DNA of 60,906 nt from Lachnospiraceae bacterium (GTDB lineage: Bacteria > Bacillota > Clostridia > Lachnospirales > Lachnospiraceae): positions 1-60,906 of the forward strand of contig JAEEOO010000024.1 of assembly GCA_016284315.1 (NCBI GenBank), in the 5' to 3' direction. Below the pieces are notes generated by a model, which saw only the letters and a program-made list of their open reading frames with translations, made no database searches and was not told the DNA's origin. The stretch's first letter is position 1. Each line of letters opens with the position of its first letter. Position numbers and translations under genes: made by a program. Positions 20,101 through 29,586 of the stretch are shown piece after piece.

Positions 20101-20948
20101 TGGAAATAGTTAGAGCAAAAGACGTCGTATATGAATATATAAGACGTGATGATGAAGGGAATATAGTTGGAATAACCAAGGCGGTGGACCATGTTAACCT
20201 TGGAATCAACAAGGGTGACTTTGTAGCGATTCTTGGCCATAACGGATCAGGCAAGTCCACTTTGGCAAAGCACTTTAATGCCATTTTTCTTCCCGAGGAA
20301 GGAACTGTATGGGTGGATGGTATGGACACTTCAGATGAAGAGCATCTTTGGGATATAAGACAGAGCGCGGGAATGGTATTCCAAAACCCTGATAACCAGA
20401 TCATTGCACAGGTTGTTGAGGAAGACGTGGGATTTGGCCCCGAGAATATCGGTGTTCCCACCGAGGAGATCTGGAAGAGGGTGGAAGAAAGCCTCAAGGC
20501 TGTCGGTATGTATGAGTTTAGAAAGTACTCCCCCAATAAGCTTTCAGGCGGTCAGAAGCAGCGTATCTCCATCGCAGGTGTATTGGCCATGAAGCCTAAG
20601 TGCATCGTCCTTGATGAGCCCACAGCGATGCTTGATCCTAAAGGACGCAAAGAAGTCCTTGAAGCGGTACATGAGCTCAACAAAAAAGAGGGAGTTACAG
20701 TCATCCTCATTACCCACTACATGGAAGAGGTCATTGACGCCGACAAGGTTTTCGTTATGGACGGCGGACAGGTGGTAATGCAGGGAACTCCAAAACAGGT
20801 ATTTTCACTTGTTGATGAATTAAAGGAACTTCGGCTTGATGTTCCCCAGGTAACTCTACTTGCGTATGAACTTAAGAAGAGAGGTATCAATCTTCCGGAT
20901 GGTATCCTGACCACCGAAGAACTTGTACAGAATCTTAGAGGAATATAA
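20100..20948 (+). CDS. ecfA1: Energy-coupling factor transporter ATPase EcfA1
   Basis: First of two ATPases powering modular uptake of vitamins and metals; substrate specificity comes from S subunits encoded elsewhere. 282 residues: Walker [10 protein letters not shown] (46-54), Q-loop FQNPDNQ, signature LSGGQKQR, Walker [13 protein letters not shown] and H-loop LITHY. It overlaps both neighbours by one base. Confidence 0.95.
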   Translation: MEIVRAKDVVYEYIRRDDEGNIVGITKAVDHVNLGINKGDFVAILGHNGSGKSTLAKHFNAIFLPEEGTVWVDGMDTSDEEHLWDIRQSAGMVFQNPDNQIIAQVVEEDVGFGPENIGVPTEEIWKRVEESLKAVGMYEFRKYSPNKLSGGQKQRISIAGVLAMKPKCIVLDEPTAMLDPKGRKEVLEAVHELNKKEGVTVILITHYMEEVIDADKVFVMDGGQVVMQGTPKQVFSLVDELKELRLDVPQVTLLAYELKKRGINLPDGILTTEELVQNLRGI

Positions 20949-21799
20949 TGTCACTTATTGTTGATCACATTAGTTATACATATGATGCAAAATCCGGCAT
21001 ACCTGTTGTAGGCCTTGATGATGTTTCACTGGTCATCCCCGATGGGCAGTTCATCGGTGTCATCGGACATACAGGTTCGGGAAAGTCCACCCTTATGCAA
21101 CATTTAAACGGCCTTTTAAAAGCCACCTCCGGTACTATCTATTACAACGGAGAGGACATTTACGAAAAGGGCTTTGACCTTAAGAAACTGCGGAGCAAGG
21201 TGGGACTGGTCTTCCAGTATCCCGAGCATCAGCTTTTTGCAGAGACAGTCTTTGCGGATGTTTGCTACGGTCCGACCAACCTTGGCCTTTCAAAGAAGGA
21301 GTGTGAGCTTCGGGCTTACGACGCTCTTAAAAAGGTTGGATTCCCGGATGATCTTATTTTTACTTCACCTTTTGAATTGTCCGGCGGACAGAAGAGACGT
21401 GCTGCCATTGCCGGTGTTCTTGCCATGAAGCCGGAGATACTTATCCTTGATGAGCCTACGGCAGGTCTTGACCCCAAGGGAAGGGACGAGATCCTTGGCC
21501 AGATAAAGAAGCTCCGGCAGGAGGAGAACATTACTGTTATCCTTGTGTCCCATTCCATGGACGACGTGGCGGAGTATGTGGACAGGATCGTGGTACTGAA
21601 TCACGGAAAGGTCTTTTTGGACAACACCCCGGGTGAAGTATTTAAGTGCTACAGGGAACTGGAGGAGATTGGACTTTCCGCGCCTCAGGTTACTTACATT
21701 ATGCACGCATTAAGCGAAAGCGGATTGAAGGTCAATCCGGAAGTTACAACTATTTCAGAGGCTGCGGATGAGATCGCAGCAGCGTTAAAAAGATGTTAA
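20948..21799 (+). CDS. ecfA2: Energy-coupling factor transporter ATPase EcfA2
   Basis: Second ATPase of the ECF heterodimer, 283 residues. Walker A GHTGSGKST, Q-loop FQYPEHQLF, signature LSGGQKRR, Walker B ILILDEPTAGLDP and VSHSMDD. It overlaps ecfA1 by one base and ecfT by seven, so A1:A2:T are made together. Confidence 0.95.
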   Translation: MSLIVDHISYTYDAKSGIPVVGLDDVSLVIPDGQFIGVIGHTGSGKSTLMQHLNGLLKATSGTIYYNGEDIYEKGFDLKKLRSKVGLVFQYPEHQLFAETVFADVCYGPTNLGLSKKECELRAYDALKKVGFPDDLIFTSPFELSGGQKRRAAIAGVLAMKPEILILDEPTAGLDPKGRDEILGQIKKLRQEENITVILVSHSMDDVAEYVDRIVVLNHGKVFLDNTPGEVFKCYRELEEIGLSAPQVTYIMHALSESGLKVNPEVTTISEAADEIAAALKRC

Positions 21800-22608
21800 G
21801 AGATATTACTTTAGGACAATATTATCAGACAGAGAGCGTAATACACAGACTTGACCCGAGAGTAAAACTTCTTGGGACGGTCCTGTTTTTCGTGACCTTG
21901 TTTTGCTTTAAAAATCCTGTGGGATATGCGGTAGCCATCGTGTTCCTTGCAGTGGTCATTTTTTTATCAAGAGTTCCTTTTCTTTATATGATCAGAGGAA
22001 TGAAGACCATTGTTGTTTTGATGCTCATCACAGTTATCCTGAATCTTTTTGTGACCCAGGGAGATCCGGTATTTTCTTACTGGAAGATCACGATAACAAA
22101 ACAGGGAATCGTACAGGCAGCCACTATTGCGTTGAGGATCAGTTTGCTGATCATAGGATCGTCCATCATGACACTTACCACCACCCCCAACCATCTAACC
22201 GATGGCATGGAGAAGGGACTTAGGTTTTTGAGAGTCATAAAGGTTCCTGTTCATGAGATCGCAATGATGATGTCAATCGCCCTCAGATTTATTCCCATTC
22301 TACTTGAAGAGACGGATAAGATCATGAAGGCGCAGCTTGCAAGAGGTGCTGACCTTGAGAGCGGAAATCTCTTTAAAAGGATCAAGGCAATGGTGCCCAT
22401 TTTGGTGCCACTCTTTATATCGGCCTTCAGACGCGCAAATGACCTTGCCAATGCAATGGAGGCAAGATGTTACCGTGGAGGGGACGGAAGGACCAAAATG
22501 AAGCCTTTAAAGTACCATACAAGGGATGCTGTGGCTTACATCATTCTCTTCGTATACACGGTGGGAAGCATTTTTGTGGGCAGATTGTGGATCTTTAATA
22601 TATTCTAA
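21793..22608 (+). CDS. ecfT: Energy-coupling factor transporter transmembrane protein EcfT
   Basis: Membrane scaffold joining S subunits to EcfA1A2, 271 residues. It has an N-terminal helix bundle and the two cytoplasmic coupling motifs of the family, seen as AQLARGAD and AMEARCYRGG, which dock in the ATPase grooves. No S subunit is present in this window. Confidence 0.95.
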   Translation: MLRDITLGQYYQTESVIHRLDPRVKLLGTVLFFVTLFCFKNPVGYAVAIVFLAVVIFLSRVPFLYMIRGMKTIVVLMLITVILNLFVTQGDPVFSYWKITITKQGIVQAATIALRISLLIIGSSIMTLTTTPNHLTDGMEKGLRFLRVIKVPVHEIAMMMSIALRFIPILLEETDKIMKAQLARGADLESGNLFKRIKAMVPILVPLFISAFRRANDLANAMEARCYRGGDGRTKMKPLKYHTRDAVAYIILFVYTVGSIFVGRLWIFNIF

Positions 22609-22693
22609 CCAAAGGTTATAAGAAACAAGCAGGCATAAAGCATACAGCTGTAATAGAAAAATAGATAACAGAAATATTAGATAAAGGTAATAA

Positions 22694-23437
22694 ATGAGAC
22701 GAATCAGATTATATGTGGCCTATGACGGTACCAATTACCACGGATGGCAGATACAGAAAAATTCAAATACCATTGAGGCAGTGTTAAATGCCGCAATAAG
22801 CGATCTTTTGGGTACAGAGGTGTTAGTTATCGGAGCAAGCCGTACGGACGCAGGAGTGCACTCCAGAGGCAACGTGGCGGTGTTTGACTGCGAAAGCAGG
22901 ATCCCTGCGGAGAAAATGGCAGGGGCCATCAATGCAAGACTCCCCGAAGACATCAGGATCGTAAAGTCCGACGAGGTTCCTTTAAACTGGCACCCAAGAA
23001 AGCAGGACTGCAGAAAGACTTACGAATACAGAATAACCAGTGGCAAGGTTCAGCTCCCCACCAAGAGACTGTATTCCCACTTTACCTATAACAATCTAAA
23101 CGTTGAAGCTATGAAGAAGGCCTGTGCACCTTTTATCGGTGAGCATGACTTTGCGGCATTCTGTGCTGCAGGGTCTCAGGCAGATTCAACCATCAGGACC
23201 ATCTATGCACTTAAGGTGGAAAAAGAGGGAAATGAGACTGTTATCAGGGTTACCGGAAACGGCTTCCTTTACAACATGGTCCGCATCATTGCAGGAACAT
23301 TAATGGATGTTGGACTTGGAAAGATCAAGGCTGAAAATGTCTCTAAGATAATAAGATCCGGTGACAGAAGAATGGCCGGCCCCACACTTCCCGCAAAGGG
23401 ACTCATGCTTGTGGGTTACGACTACTATGAGGACTGA
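22694..23437 (+). CDS. truA: tRNA pseudouridine(38-40) synthase
   Basis: Makes pseudouridine at positions 38-40 of the tRNA anticodon arm. 247 residues, with the catalytic Asp52 in GASRTDAGVHSRGN and the GNGFLYNMVRIIAGTL motif. The 85-base gap after ecfT shows no terminator, so it is probably cotranscribed. truA after ecfT is the usual Firmicutes order. Confidence 0.96.
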   Translation: MRRIRLYVAYDGTNYHGWQIQKNSNTIEAVLNAAISDLLGTEVLVIGASRTDAGVHSRGNVAVFDCESRIPAEKMAGAINARLPEDIRIVKSDEVPLNWHPRKQDCRKTYEYRITSGKVQLPTKRLYSHFTYNNLNVEAMKKACAPFIGEHDFAAFCAAGSQADSTIRTIYALKVEKEGNETVIRVTGNGFLYNMVRIIAGTLMDVGLGKIKAENVSKIIRSGDRRMAGPTLPAKGLMLVGYDYYED

Positions 23438-23457
23438 ACAAATAAACATGCATATTA

Positions 23458-23490
23458 AAAAGGCGTGGCCATAATGGCTACGCCTTTGTT
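23458..23490. terminator. Bidirectional terminator between truA and the EAL gene
   Basis: AAAGGCGTGGCC pairs with GGCTACGCCTTT (one wobble) around a 5-base loop. On the minus strand the stem is followed by a run of Ts, so it serves the leftward EAL gene best and truA less strongly. Confidence 0.8.
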
Positions 23491-23518
23491 GCTTAAAAGG
23501 GTCATGATAAAAATACGG

Positions 23519-25441
23519 TTATCGGTTATTCTGCCTTTTAACGTAGGTAATAAACTCGCTCTTAGGAAGGGGCTTTGAGAAGAAAAAGCCCTGGATATAA
23601 TCGCATCTAAGGTCTGCAAATCGCTGAAGAATCTCGGCGTTCTCTACGCCTTCAACAACGATCTTCATTCCAAGGGATTTGATCATACGCACTGTATTAT
23701 CAAGGACAATGTCTCTTCTGATGTTACGCTGAACATTGACAAAGGACTTGTCCAATTTTATTATGTTAAAATTCATGCTGGAGACACGGTCCATGTTGGA
23801 ATAACCGGTACCGAAGTCGTCCAGTGAGAAGGAGATGCCGCGGGACTCAAGCTTTTTCATGTTCTCGATAAGAGAATCCTGTGAGCAGGCGGCGGCGGTC
23901 TCAGTGATCTCAAGATTGATCCTGGTGGAATCAACATTGTACTTGCGCATTATGGTAAGGACTTCCTTGTAGAGGTCATTTCTCATGCACTGGGCGGCGG
24001 AGAGGTTAACCTCGATATAGTCGACACCGAGGGTTTCAAACTCGGGGCTGTTGATGAAGGAGCAAACCTCCTCAAGAACAAAGGCACCGATACGATGGAT
24101 GGCACCGCTCTTCTCCGCAGCAGGTATGAAGAATTCCGGAGAGATAAATCCGAAGTGCTCATCATAGAGTCTTATAAGAGCTTCCGCAGAATTGAACCTG
24201 TCCTCACGAATGCTGTAGATAGGCTGGTAGTATACTTCAAAGGAACGATTGTTAATGGCGTTCTCGATGATTGAATCAACCTGTCTGATGAGGTCGTAAT
24301 GACTGCCGGCATAAAGCTCGGAAGCAAAAACAACTTCTCCTGTAAAGTAGCTGGAACCGAGATCCTTCTGGAATGCAATGAGGGATTCAACGTTTTCGAT
24401 ATCCTCAGGGCACCTTGCCACACAGGTGATGGCGTCGATGTTGAGCTCCATGCCACTGAAATCCAGGGGAACGCTCAAAAGATCGTTGAGGAAATGGGCA
24501 ATGTAATTGGTCTTTGAAAACTTACGGTAGTCCATTTCAAGACAGAACATGCCGTCTCCCATATAGAACATCTCGGAAAAATAGTTGTTGACACGATTGG
24601 TGCTGAGAAAACGACCCGAGATGCGGCGAAGGATGGTCACCATGCCTTCATAGCCCACGATATTCTCGAGGAGCTTGTAGTTTGTAATGTTTATCAGAAT
24701 GAGCTCTGAGGGCTTTCCGTTGTTGATGCATCTTGTCAGGTTGCTCATACATGCCCTTTTATTGCTTAAGCCCGTATCGGTGTCCAGAATGTCTTCGGGA
24801 CGGTTAACAAGAGCCGAGCAGAGAAACAATGATAAGGCATTTGAGAACATCTCCAGAAGGAGGTTGGGATTGATGAACTGAACGACCACAGCGACGATCA
24901 TGAGGGGCAGGAGACTGGCGATGGCAACAAGGCTTTTCCTGTCCAGAGTCTTGCCGTAGACAACGGTGGTATAGAAGATATTGAAAACATATAGGGCCGC
25001 GGAAATGTAAAGAACAAAGAAAAGGGGACCGCGGGTATATAAATGTTCTTCGTTAAAGTAGAAGAGCAGTTTGGTAAAAGGGTTTGAGATCGTTATCAGC
25101 AAAACTACGCAGAGCGGTGCGAAGTAGAAGACTCTTTTTATTTTTTTCAGCTTGAATTCAGTATCTGTAAGAACAAGCAGATAGTAGAAATAAAGCGGGG
25201 TTGATGCGTTGTGAATAAGAAGATAAGAGGAGTTTGCAAGATATCTGAATGCGCGGGGAATGGCGGGATTTCCGTCCAGGAGCACAGAAATAATATCCGC
25301 AATCGTTGATACTCCGGAAACTATCAGCAGGTTGATGAAACATTTATTAACACGGCCTCTGGTCATACCACGGACAATGCTGGTAAATATCAAAGCAACC
25401 AATATGATCAATGCACAATAGTCAAAGTATAGTAGTTTCAT
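23519..25441 (-). CDS. Membrane c-di-GMP phosphodiesterase with degenerate GGDEF and EAL domains
   Basis: 640 residues from the ATG at 25441. The first 215 residues hold about seven membrane helices, resembling histidine-kinase N-terminal sensor domains. The GGDEF-like domain (about 220-375) has MGDGMF in place of GGDEF, so it is probably catalytically dead. The EAL domain (about 385-630) keeps EALIR (420-424), LEITETAAA, LDDFGTGYSN, KLDKSF and VVEGVEN, the catalytic metal and base positions, so hydrolysis of c-di-GMP is expected. An in-frame ATG upstream (25519) would run through the promoter region. TATAAT on this strand (25453-25448) ends 6 bases from the ATG and no ribosome site is seen, so the message may be leaderless. 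It is divergent from a PilZ gene. Confidence 0.88.
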   Translation of the reverse strand: MKLLYFDYCALIILVALIFTSIVRGMTRGRVNKCFINLLIVSGVSTIADIISVLLDGNPAIPRAFRYLANSSYLLIHNASTPLYFYYLLVLTDTEFKLKKIKRVFYFAPLCVVLLITISNPFTKLLFYFNEEHLYTRGPLFFVLYISAALYVFNIFYTTVVYGKTLDRKSLVAIASLLPLMIVAVVVQFINPNLLLEMFSNALSLFLCSALVNRPEDILDTDTGLSNKRACMSNLTRCINNGKPSELILINITNYKLLENIVGYEGMVTILRRISGRFLSTNRVNNYFSEMFYMGDGMFCLEMDYRKFSKTNYIAHFLNDLLSVPLDFSGMELNIDAITCVARCPEDIENVESLIAFQKDLGSSYFTGEVVFASELYAGSHYDLIRQVDSIIENAINNRSFEVYYQPIYSIREDRFNSAEALIRLYDEHFGFISPEFFIPAAEKSGAIHRIGAFVLEEVCSFINSPEFETLGVDYIEVNLSAAQCMRNDLYKEVLTIMRKYNVDSTRINLEITETAAACSQDSLIENMKKLESRGISFSLDDFGTGYSNMDRVSSMNFNIIKLDKSFVNVQRNIRRDIVLDNTVRMIKSLGMKIVVEGVENAEILQRFADLRCDYIQGFFFSKPLPKSEFITYVKRQNNR

Positions 25442-25463
25442 GGATTCATTATAACACAAGTGA

Positions 25464-25492
25464 TTGAAAAGTAATACTTGATTATGTATAAT
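25464..25492 (+). promoter_or_regulatory. Promoter of the PilZ gene
   Basis: TTGAAA (25464-25469) and TATAAT (25487-25492) with a 17-base spacer. The region also holds the leftward promoter of the EAL gene (-10 at 25448-25453), so the two share about 50 bases. Confidence 0.8.
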
Positions 25493-25530
25493 ATTCAATG
25501 GGTATGGCTTTTTCAGCAAAGGGGAAACTA

Positions 25531-26112
25531 ATGACTTTATTGGATCTTATCAAAGAGAAAAAGGGTGTATTCGTTTTATACTGGTATGATACCGAGGACA
25601 ATCTGGTATCCCAGATGTGCAAACCGGAGATCATTAATGACAGAACCGTAAAGCTTTTGGATGACAATATCAACTCGATGGCCACCAGGAACCTGTTCTG
25701 CCTTGTGTTTGAAGAGATTTCGTCGGATAACGTATACATCTTTAACAGGGGAGCTCTTAAAAACAGCAGTGAGGTAATAATTGAGGATGATGACTTTGAG
25801 GTGGATACCAGCGATAAAAGAATGTTCTATCGCTACGAGCTTTCCACGGAGCTTATGCTCATGAACAAGGCACATCATGAGAAGGTTCACCTCAACAACA
25901 TTTCATATACGGGTGTCAGCATCAACACACCAATAAAGCTTCAGATGGGAGAGGAGATAATGCTCTACGATCCCGGTGAGATTGTTCCGGTCTACATCCC
26001 CGGCGTGGTTGTATATGTTGACGGAAAAGATAATTACGGAGTCATGATCTGTGGCAATTACGACCACATCAACAGGATCGTGGTTCCGAATATAATCAAA
26101 AAAGAGAATTGA
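25531..26112 (+). CDS. PilZ-domain protein, probable c-di-GMP effector
   Basis: 193 residues from the ATG at 25531, which has AAAGGGG at 25518-25524; an earlier in-frame ATG at 25498 overlaps the promoter. The N-terminal part (1-90) is a YcgR-N-like beta-rich region. The C-terminal domain has RMFYR (97-101, the RxxxR motif) and NISYTG (123-128, the D/NxSxxG motif), the two parts of a c-di-GMP site. Its target is unknown. Opposite orientation to a phosphodiesterase gene supports a shared signalling module. Confidence 0.8.
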   Translation: MTLLDLIKEKKGVFVLYWYDTEDNLVSQMCKPEIINDRTVKLLDDNINSMATRNLFCLVFEEISSDNVYIFNRGALKNSSEVIIEDDDFEVDTSDKRMFYRYELSTELMLMNKAHHEKVHLNNISYTGVSINTPIKLQMGEEIMLYDPGEIVPVYIPGVVVYVDGKDNYGVMICGNYDHINRIVVPNIIKKEN

Positions 26113-26122
26113 TCATATTGAT

Positions 26123-26160
26123 AAAAAACGTCGAGACACATATCTGTCCCGACGTTTTTT
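26123..26160. terminator. Bidirectional terminator between PilZ and chemoreceptor genes
   Basis: AACGTCG...CGACGTT with an inner GAC/GTC pair, flanked by A-run and T-run on both sides, between convergent genes. Confidence 0.88.
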
Positions 26161-26184
26161 ATGCTTATGGTTTTACTGAGAAGA

Positions 26185-27948
26185 TCAGTCCTCCTGCTTC
26201 TCAACCTTGAAGAACTCAACGTTCTTCTTAAGCTCTTCGGCAATGCTGCCAAGTTCATCGGCTTCACCGACAACGGCTGACATGTTGGAAGTAAGCTGGG
26301 TGATGGAAGCACTGGTCTCCTGAGTGGAAGCAGCGTACTCTTCGGAGAGACTGGACAGTGAGTCGACGGATCCCATGATCTGGTCTTTTCCGTCAGTCAT
26401 ATCCGCTACGAGAGAAGCAATCTCTTTGTTGCCTTCCTCAGTTTCGCGAAGAAGGGCAAGCATTTTATCGAAAGCATCACTCATTTGCTCAAGAGCGGTA
26501 GCTTCATTGGTGGTGGCTTCCTTGATGCTTGAAGTAAGATTTCGGTTCTCATTTGAGTACTGTGTGATGGTACTCAGCATGTTAGTGATCTGACCTGCCA
26601 TCTGGTTGGACTCTTCCGCAAGACCTTTTATGCTGTCTGCAACAACAGCGAATCCTTTTCCTGCTTCACCTGCTCTTGCAGCCTCGATGGAAGCATTGAG
26701 AGCAAGAAGGTTGGTCTGGCTGGCAATATTGATGATTCCTTCAGCGGCGGTATTGATCTCATCGACAACCTCTGCAGTCTTTCCTACGGACTCAGCGACA
26801 AGGCCGGCTTTTTCATCCGTAGCTTCATCGGCTTTACGGATCTCAACAAGCTGTTTCTGGAGAGAGATGGACTCTTCGTAGAGAGCTTTAACCTTTTCAA
26901 GGTTGTTTCCGGCAGCAACGTTAACCTTATCGATGGAGTCACCCATATTAACGGTGATCTGGGCTGTGGTCTGAACATCCTCGGCCATTGTCATGGCGCC
27001 TTCGGCGAGTTCGCTTACGGCTACCGAAATATTATTGGTATTGTCCTCTGAATCGGTAATGGACTGTTTTGTATTCTGAGCCTTGCCGTTAACGGTATCG
27101 GCGGAAGCTACAACAAGTCTAAGTGATTCCTGGAGGCGGGAACGCATATCCTCTGTAGAGTACTGAACGGTATAGAACTCGTTAAAGATACTCTCGGGAA
27201 CGATCTCTGTGGCAAAGTCACCTTCTGCCATATTGCCCACGGATTTAACAATGTATTTGAGGCTCTTGCGCATCAGACGAATGATGAGGAAAGCGATAAC
27301 AAATACGACGAGCATCAAAATGAAGAAGGCTACTGCGCTTATGATGATACGGTTTTTGATACCTGCCTCGCGGACCGCCTTTTCTTCAATGGCCCACTGT
27401 TCGGCAATATCAGTCATATCTGAAAGGGATTTGCGGGTGCTTTCAAAATTCTGGATGAAAAGGGAATAATCACCCTCACCGGACTGAACGTCATATGTGG
27501 TATCCCAGCTTATAAAGTTGGCAATGAATTCATTGTAATAATCGTCAAAGGATTTATCATCTATCTTGATTCCGGAGAAAAGCTTTGCGTTATCCGAGGC
27601 TACTTTATGGGCATCATCCGTCCTGTCCATAACCTGCTGACGGTTATCAACATAATCCTGGTAATATGTACCAAGGAGTTCTGAAAGCAACTCAGGGGGA
27701 ACATCGGGGGGAGCCTGCTGCAGGTCGTGATACTGAACTGCTGCGATCATTGATTGGTAAAAATCTCGATCGGCGTTAATAATGTCGGAACTAATGGTGT
27801 AGAGATGGTCGTAATAAAGATCTTCGTCCTCGTTGGATGTTGCAAGTATCTGACCGCTAAAGAAACATATACTTGCAATGATCATGGCGATCAACAAGCC
27901 ACCGGCCAGAATGAGGGCAGCTGTTACTGTAAGTGTTTTTTTCTTCAT
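26185..27948 (-). CDS. Methyl-accepting chemotaxis protein
   Basis: 587 residues. TM1 at about 10-32, an all-helical extracellular sensor at about 33-205 (four-helix-bundle type), TM2 at about 206-230, HAMP to about 285, and a cytoplasmic signalling domain with the conserved hairpin tip [20 protein letters not shown]. The ligand is unknown. The Shine-Dalgarno sequence is AAAGGA. No che genes are nearby, so it works with a chemotaxis cluster elsewhere. Confidence 0.93.
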   Translation of the reverse strand: MKKKTLTVTAALILAGGLLIAMIIASICFFSGQILATSNEDEDLYYDHLYTISSDIINADRDFYQSMIAAVQYHDLQQAPPDVPPELLSELLGTYYQDYVDNRQQVMDRTDDAHKVASDNAKLFSGIKIDDKSFDDYYNEFIANFISWDTTYDVQSGEGDYSLFIQNFESTRKSLSDMTDIAEQWAIEEKAVREAGIKNRIIISAVAFFILMLVVFVIAFLIIRLMRKSLKYIVKSVGNMAEGDFATEIVPESIFNEFYTVQYSTEDMRSRLQESLRLVVASADTVNGKAQNTKQSITDSEDNTNNISVAVSELAEGAMTMAEDVQTTAQITVNMGDSIDKVNVAAGNNLEKVKALYEESISLQKQLVEIRKADEATDEKAGLVAESVGKTAEVVDEINTAAEGIINIASQTNLLALNASIEAARAGEAGKGFAVVADSIKGLAEESNQMAGQITNMLSTITQYSNENRNLTSSIKEATTNEATALEQMSDAFDKMLALLRETEEGNKEIASLVADMTDGKDQIMGSVDSLSSLSEEYAASTQETSASITQLTSNMSAVVGEADELGSIAEELKKNVEFFKVEKQED

Positions 27949-28141
27949 AACATTCTATCCTTTCCACGTATTTAGTTTTCCTTCAAGCTGTAGAATAAAA
28001 CGCTGCAGTCTTAAGATAAGTTATTTTATCATATTTTCAGACAATAAAACAGCACTTTGGCTAAATTTTGAATAATATTGTAAAAATGTGAAATTATTTA
28101 TTATTTTAAAAACAAAAGAATCTGCTTAATTTTCTAATATG

Positions 28142-28150
28142 TGGTATAAT
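28142..28150 (+). promoter_or_regulatory. Extended -10 promoter
   Basis: TGGTATAAT (TG at 28142-28143, TATAAT at 28145-28150) without a good -35 box, 28 bases before the DUF202 start. Confidence 0.6.
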
Positions 28151-28178
28151 GATATCCATATTTACTTAAGGAGAATGT

Positions 28179-28580
28179 ATGGATCTCAAAAGAGAAGTCA
28201 TCAATCTTGAACAGGAACTGGCCCAGGAAAGAACGGAACTTTCTTATGACAGAACCGGTCTTTCCATTCTGCGGACTAATCTTGCTTTCCAAAACAGTAA
28301 ATTATCGGTGGAACAGACACATCTTTCCTTTATAAGGACTACAGTATCTCTGGTAGGTAGTGCCGCCGCCGTTTACAAAGCGCTTCCCGCTCTGGGTGTA
28401 TCAAATACATTCAGTATGCTTTTGGCGCTCTTTCTTTTGCTCTGCGCGATCTACTTCTTTGTAAGGGACAGGCTGACCTACCCGAAGCTTAAAAGAGAGA
28501 TCAAAGAAATGGAAAAGAAAAAAGATGAAATAGTTAAGAATTCCAAAGCAAATTTGCCGGGATTCGAGGAGGATTTATGA
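28179..28580 (+). CDS. DUF202 (YidH-like) small membrane protein
   Basis: 133 residues. A long amphipathic N-terminus of Glu- and Arg-containing repeats leads to the DUF202-like segment SVEQTHLSFIRTTVSLVG (about 47-64) and two membrane helices (about 55-75 and 83-103), with a charged coiled tail. The family has no settled function. Its stop overlaps the antiporter start (ATGA), so the two are translationally coupled. Confidence 0.7.
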   Translation: MDLKREVINLEQELAQERTELSYDRTGLSILRTNLAFQNSKLSVEQTHLSFIRTTVSLVGSAAAVYKALPALGVSNTFSMLLALFLLLCAIYFFVRDRLTYPKLKREIKEMEKKKDEIVKNSKANLPGFEEDL

Positions 28581-29560
28581 AATTAGCACTGATGATAGTT
28601 TTGCTCATTGTCGGCTTTGTGGGGCTGATCAAGGGCGCAGATTTATTTGTTGACGGAAGCGCGGCTCTTGCACGAAACCTCAAAGTACCTTCACTTATCA
28701 TCGGTTTAACGATAGTTGCCATGGGAACCAGCGCACCGGAACTAGCGGTAAGTACATCCGCAGCTATAGCCGGATCAAATGAAATAGCGCTTAGTAATGT
28801 TATCGGATCCAATCTGTTTAATTCACTAGTTGTTTTGGGAGCATGTTCACTTTTCTGTGCAGTTCCCGTAGACAAGGTTGTTCTTAAAAGAGATTTTCCC
28901 ATTTCCATATTGGTGACGATACTTGTCTTTGCAGTCGTTGGCGGCAGAGCTATTTTCAGCGGAAAGCTTTTTACCGGCGCTATGGCAGACAACGCAGGTA
29001 CTGTATACAGATGGCTGGGAATTCTTCTTCTTGTCTTATTTGTGGCATATATCACGTATCTTGTCATCAATGCAAAGCGTCATCCCGAGCCTGAGACAGA
29101 GGAAAAGAAGAAGCCTTATTGGCAGTGCTTTTTATTCATCCTTATCGGACTTGCTCTTATCGTGGGCGGTGGACAGGCTGTTGTTTACAGTGCAAAATAT
29201 ATTGCGGCGGCAGCAGGTATGACAGAGACTCTTATCGGGCTGACGGTAGTTGCTCTGGGAACATCCCTTCCCGAATTGGTTACTTCCTGCGTTGCAGCGA
29301 AAAAGGGAGAGACGGGACTTGCCATCGGAAACGTTGTGGGATCAAACATTTTCAACCTTATGTTGATCCTCGGAATTTCATCAGCAATTCATCCCGTGGC
29401 TTCAAATGTCGCATCGGTATTTGACATGGGTATTCTTATTATCGTTAGTATTCTGATCTACATCTTTGCTGCGACAAAGAAAAAAGTTGTTCGCACCGAA
29501 GGTATAGTTATGATTTTGATCTACATTGCGGATGTGCTTTTCGCAATCTTTAGAAAGTAA
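28577..29560 (+). CDS. CaCA-family sodium/calcium (cation) antiporter, YrbG-like
   Basis: Inner-membrane exchanger of 327 residues with about ten helices. The two inverted alpha repeats are clear: MGTSAPELAVS with SNVIGSNLFNSLVVLG (about 50-90), and LGTSLPELVTS with GNVVGSNIFNLMLILG (about 230-270). The acidic residues in GTSxPEL are the ion-binding ones. It probably exports Ca2+ using Na+ or H+. It is cotranscribed with the DUF202 gene. Confidence 0.93.
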   Translation: MKLALMIVLLIVGFVGLIKGADLFVDGSAALARNLKVPSLIIGLTIVAMGTSAPELAVSTSAAIAGSNEIALSNVIGSNLFNSLVVLGACSLFCAVPVDKVVLKRDFPISILVTILVFAVVGGRAIFSGKLFTGAMADNAGTVYRWLGILLLVLFVAYITYLVINAKRHPEPETEEKKKPYWQCFLFILIGLALIVGGGQAVVYSAKYIAAAAGMTETLIGLTVVALGTSLPELVTSCVAAKKGETGLAIGNVVGSNIFNLMLILGISSAIHPVASNVASVFDMGILIIVSILIYIFAATKKKVVRTEGIVMILIYIADVLFAIFRK

Positions 29561-29586
29561 TTAAAGTTTTTTATGAGGGTATTATA

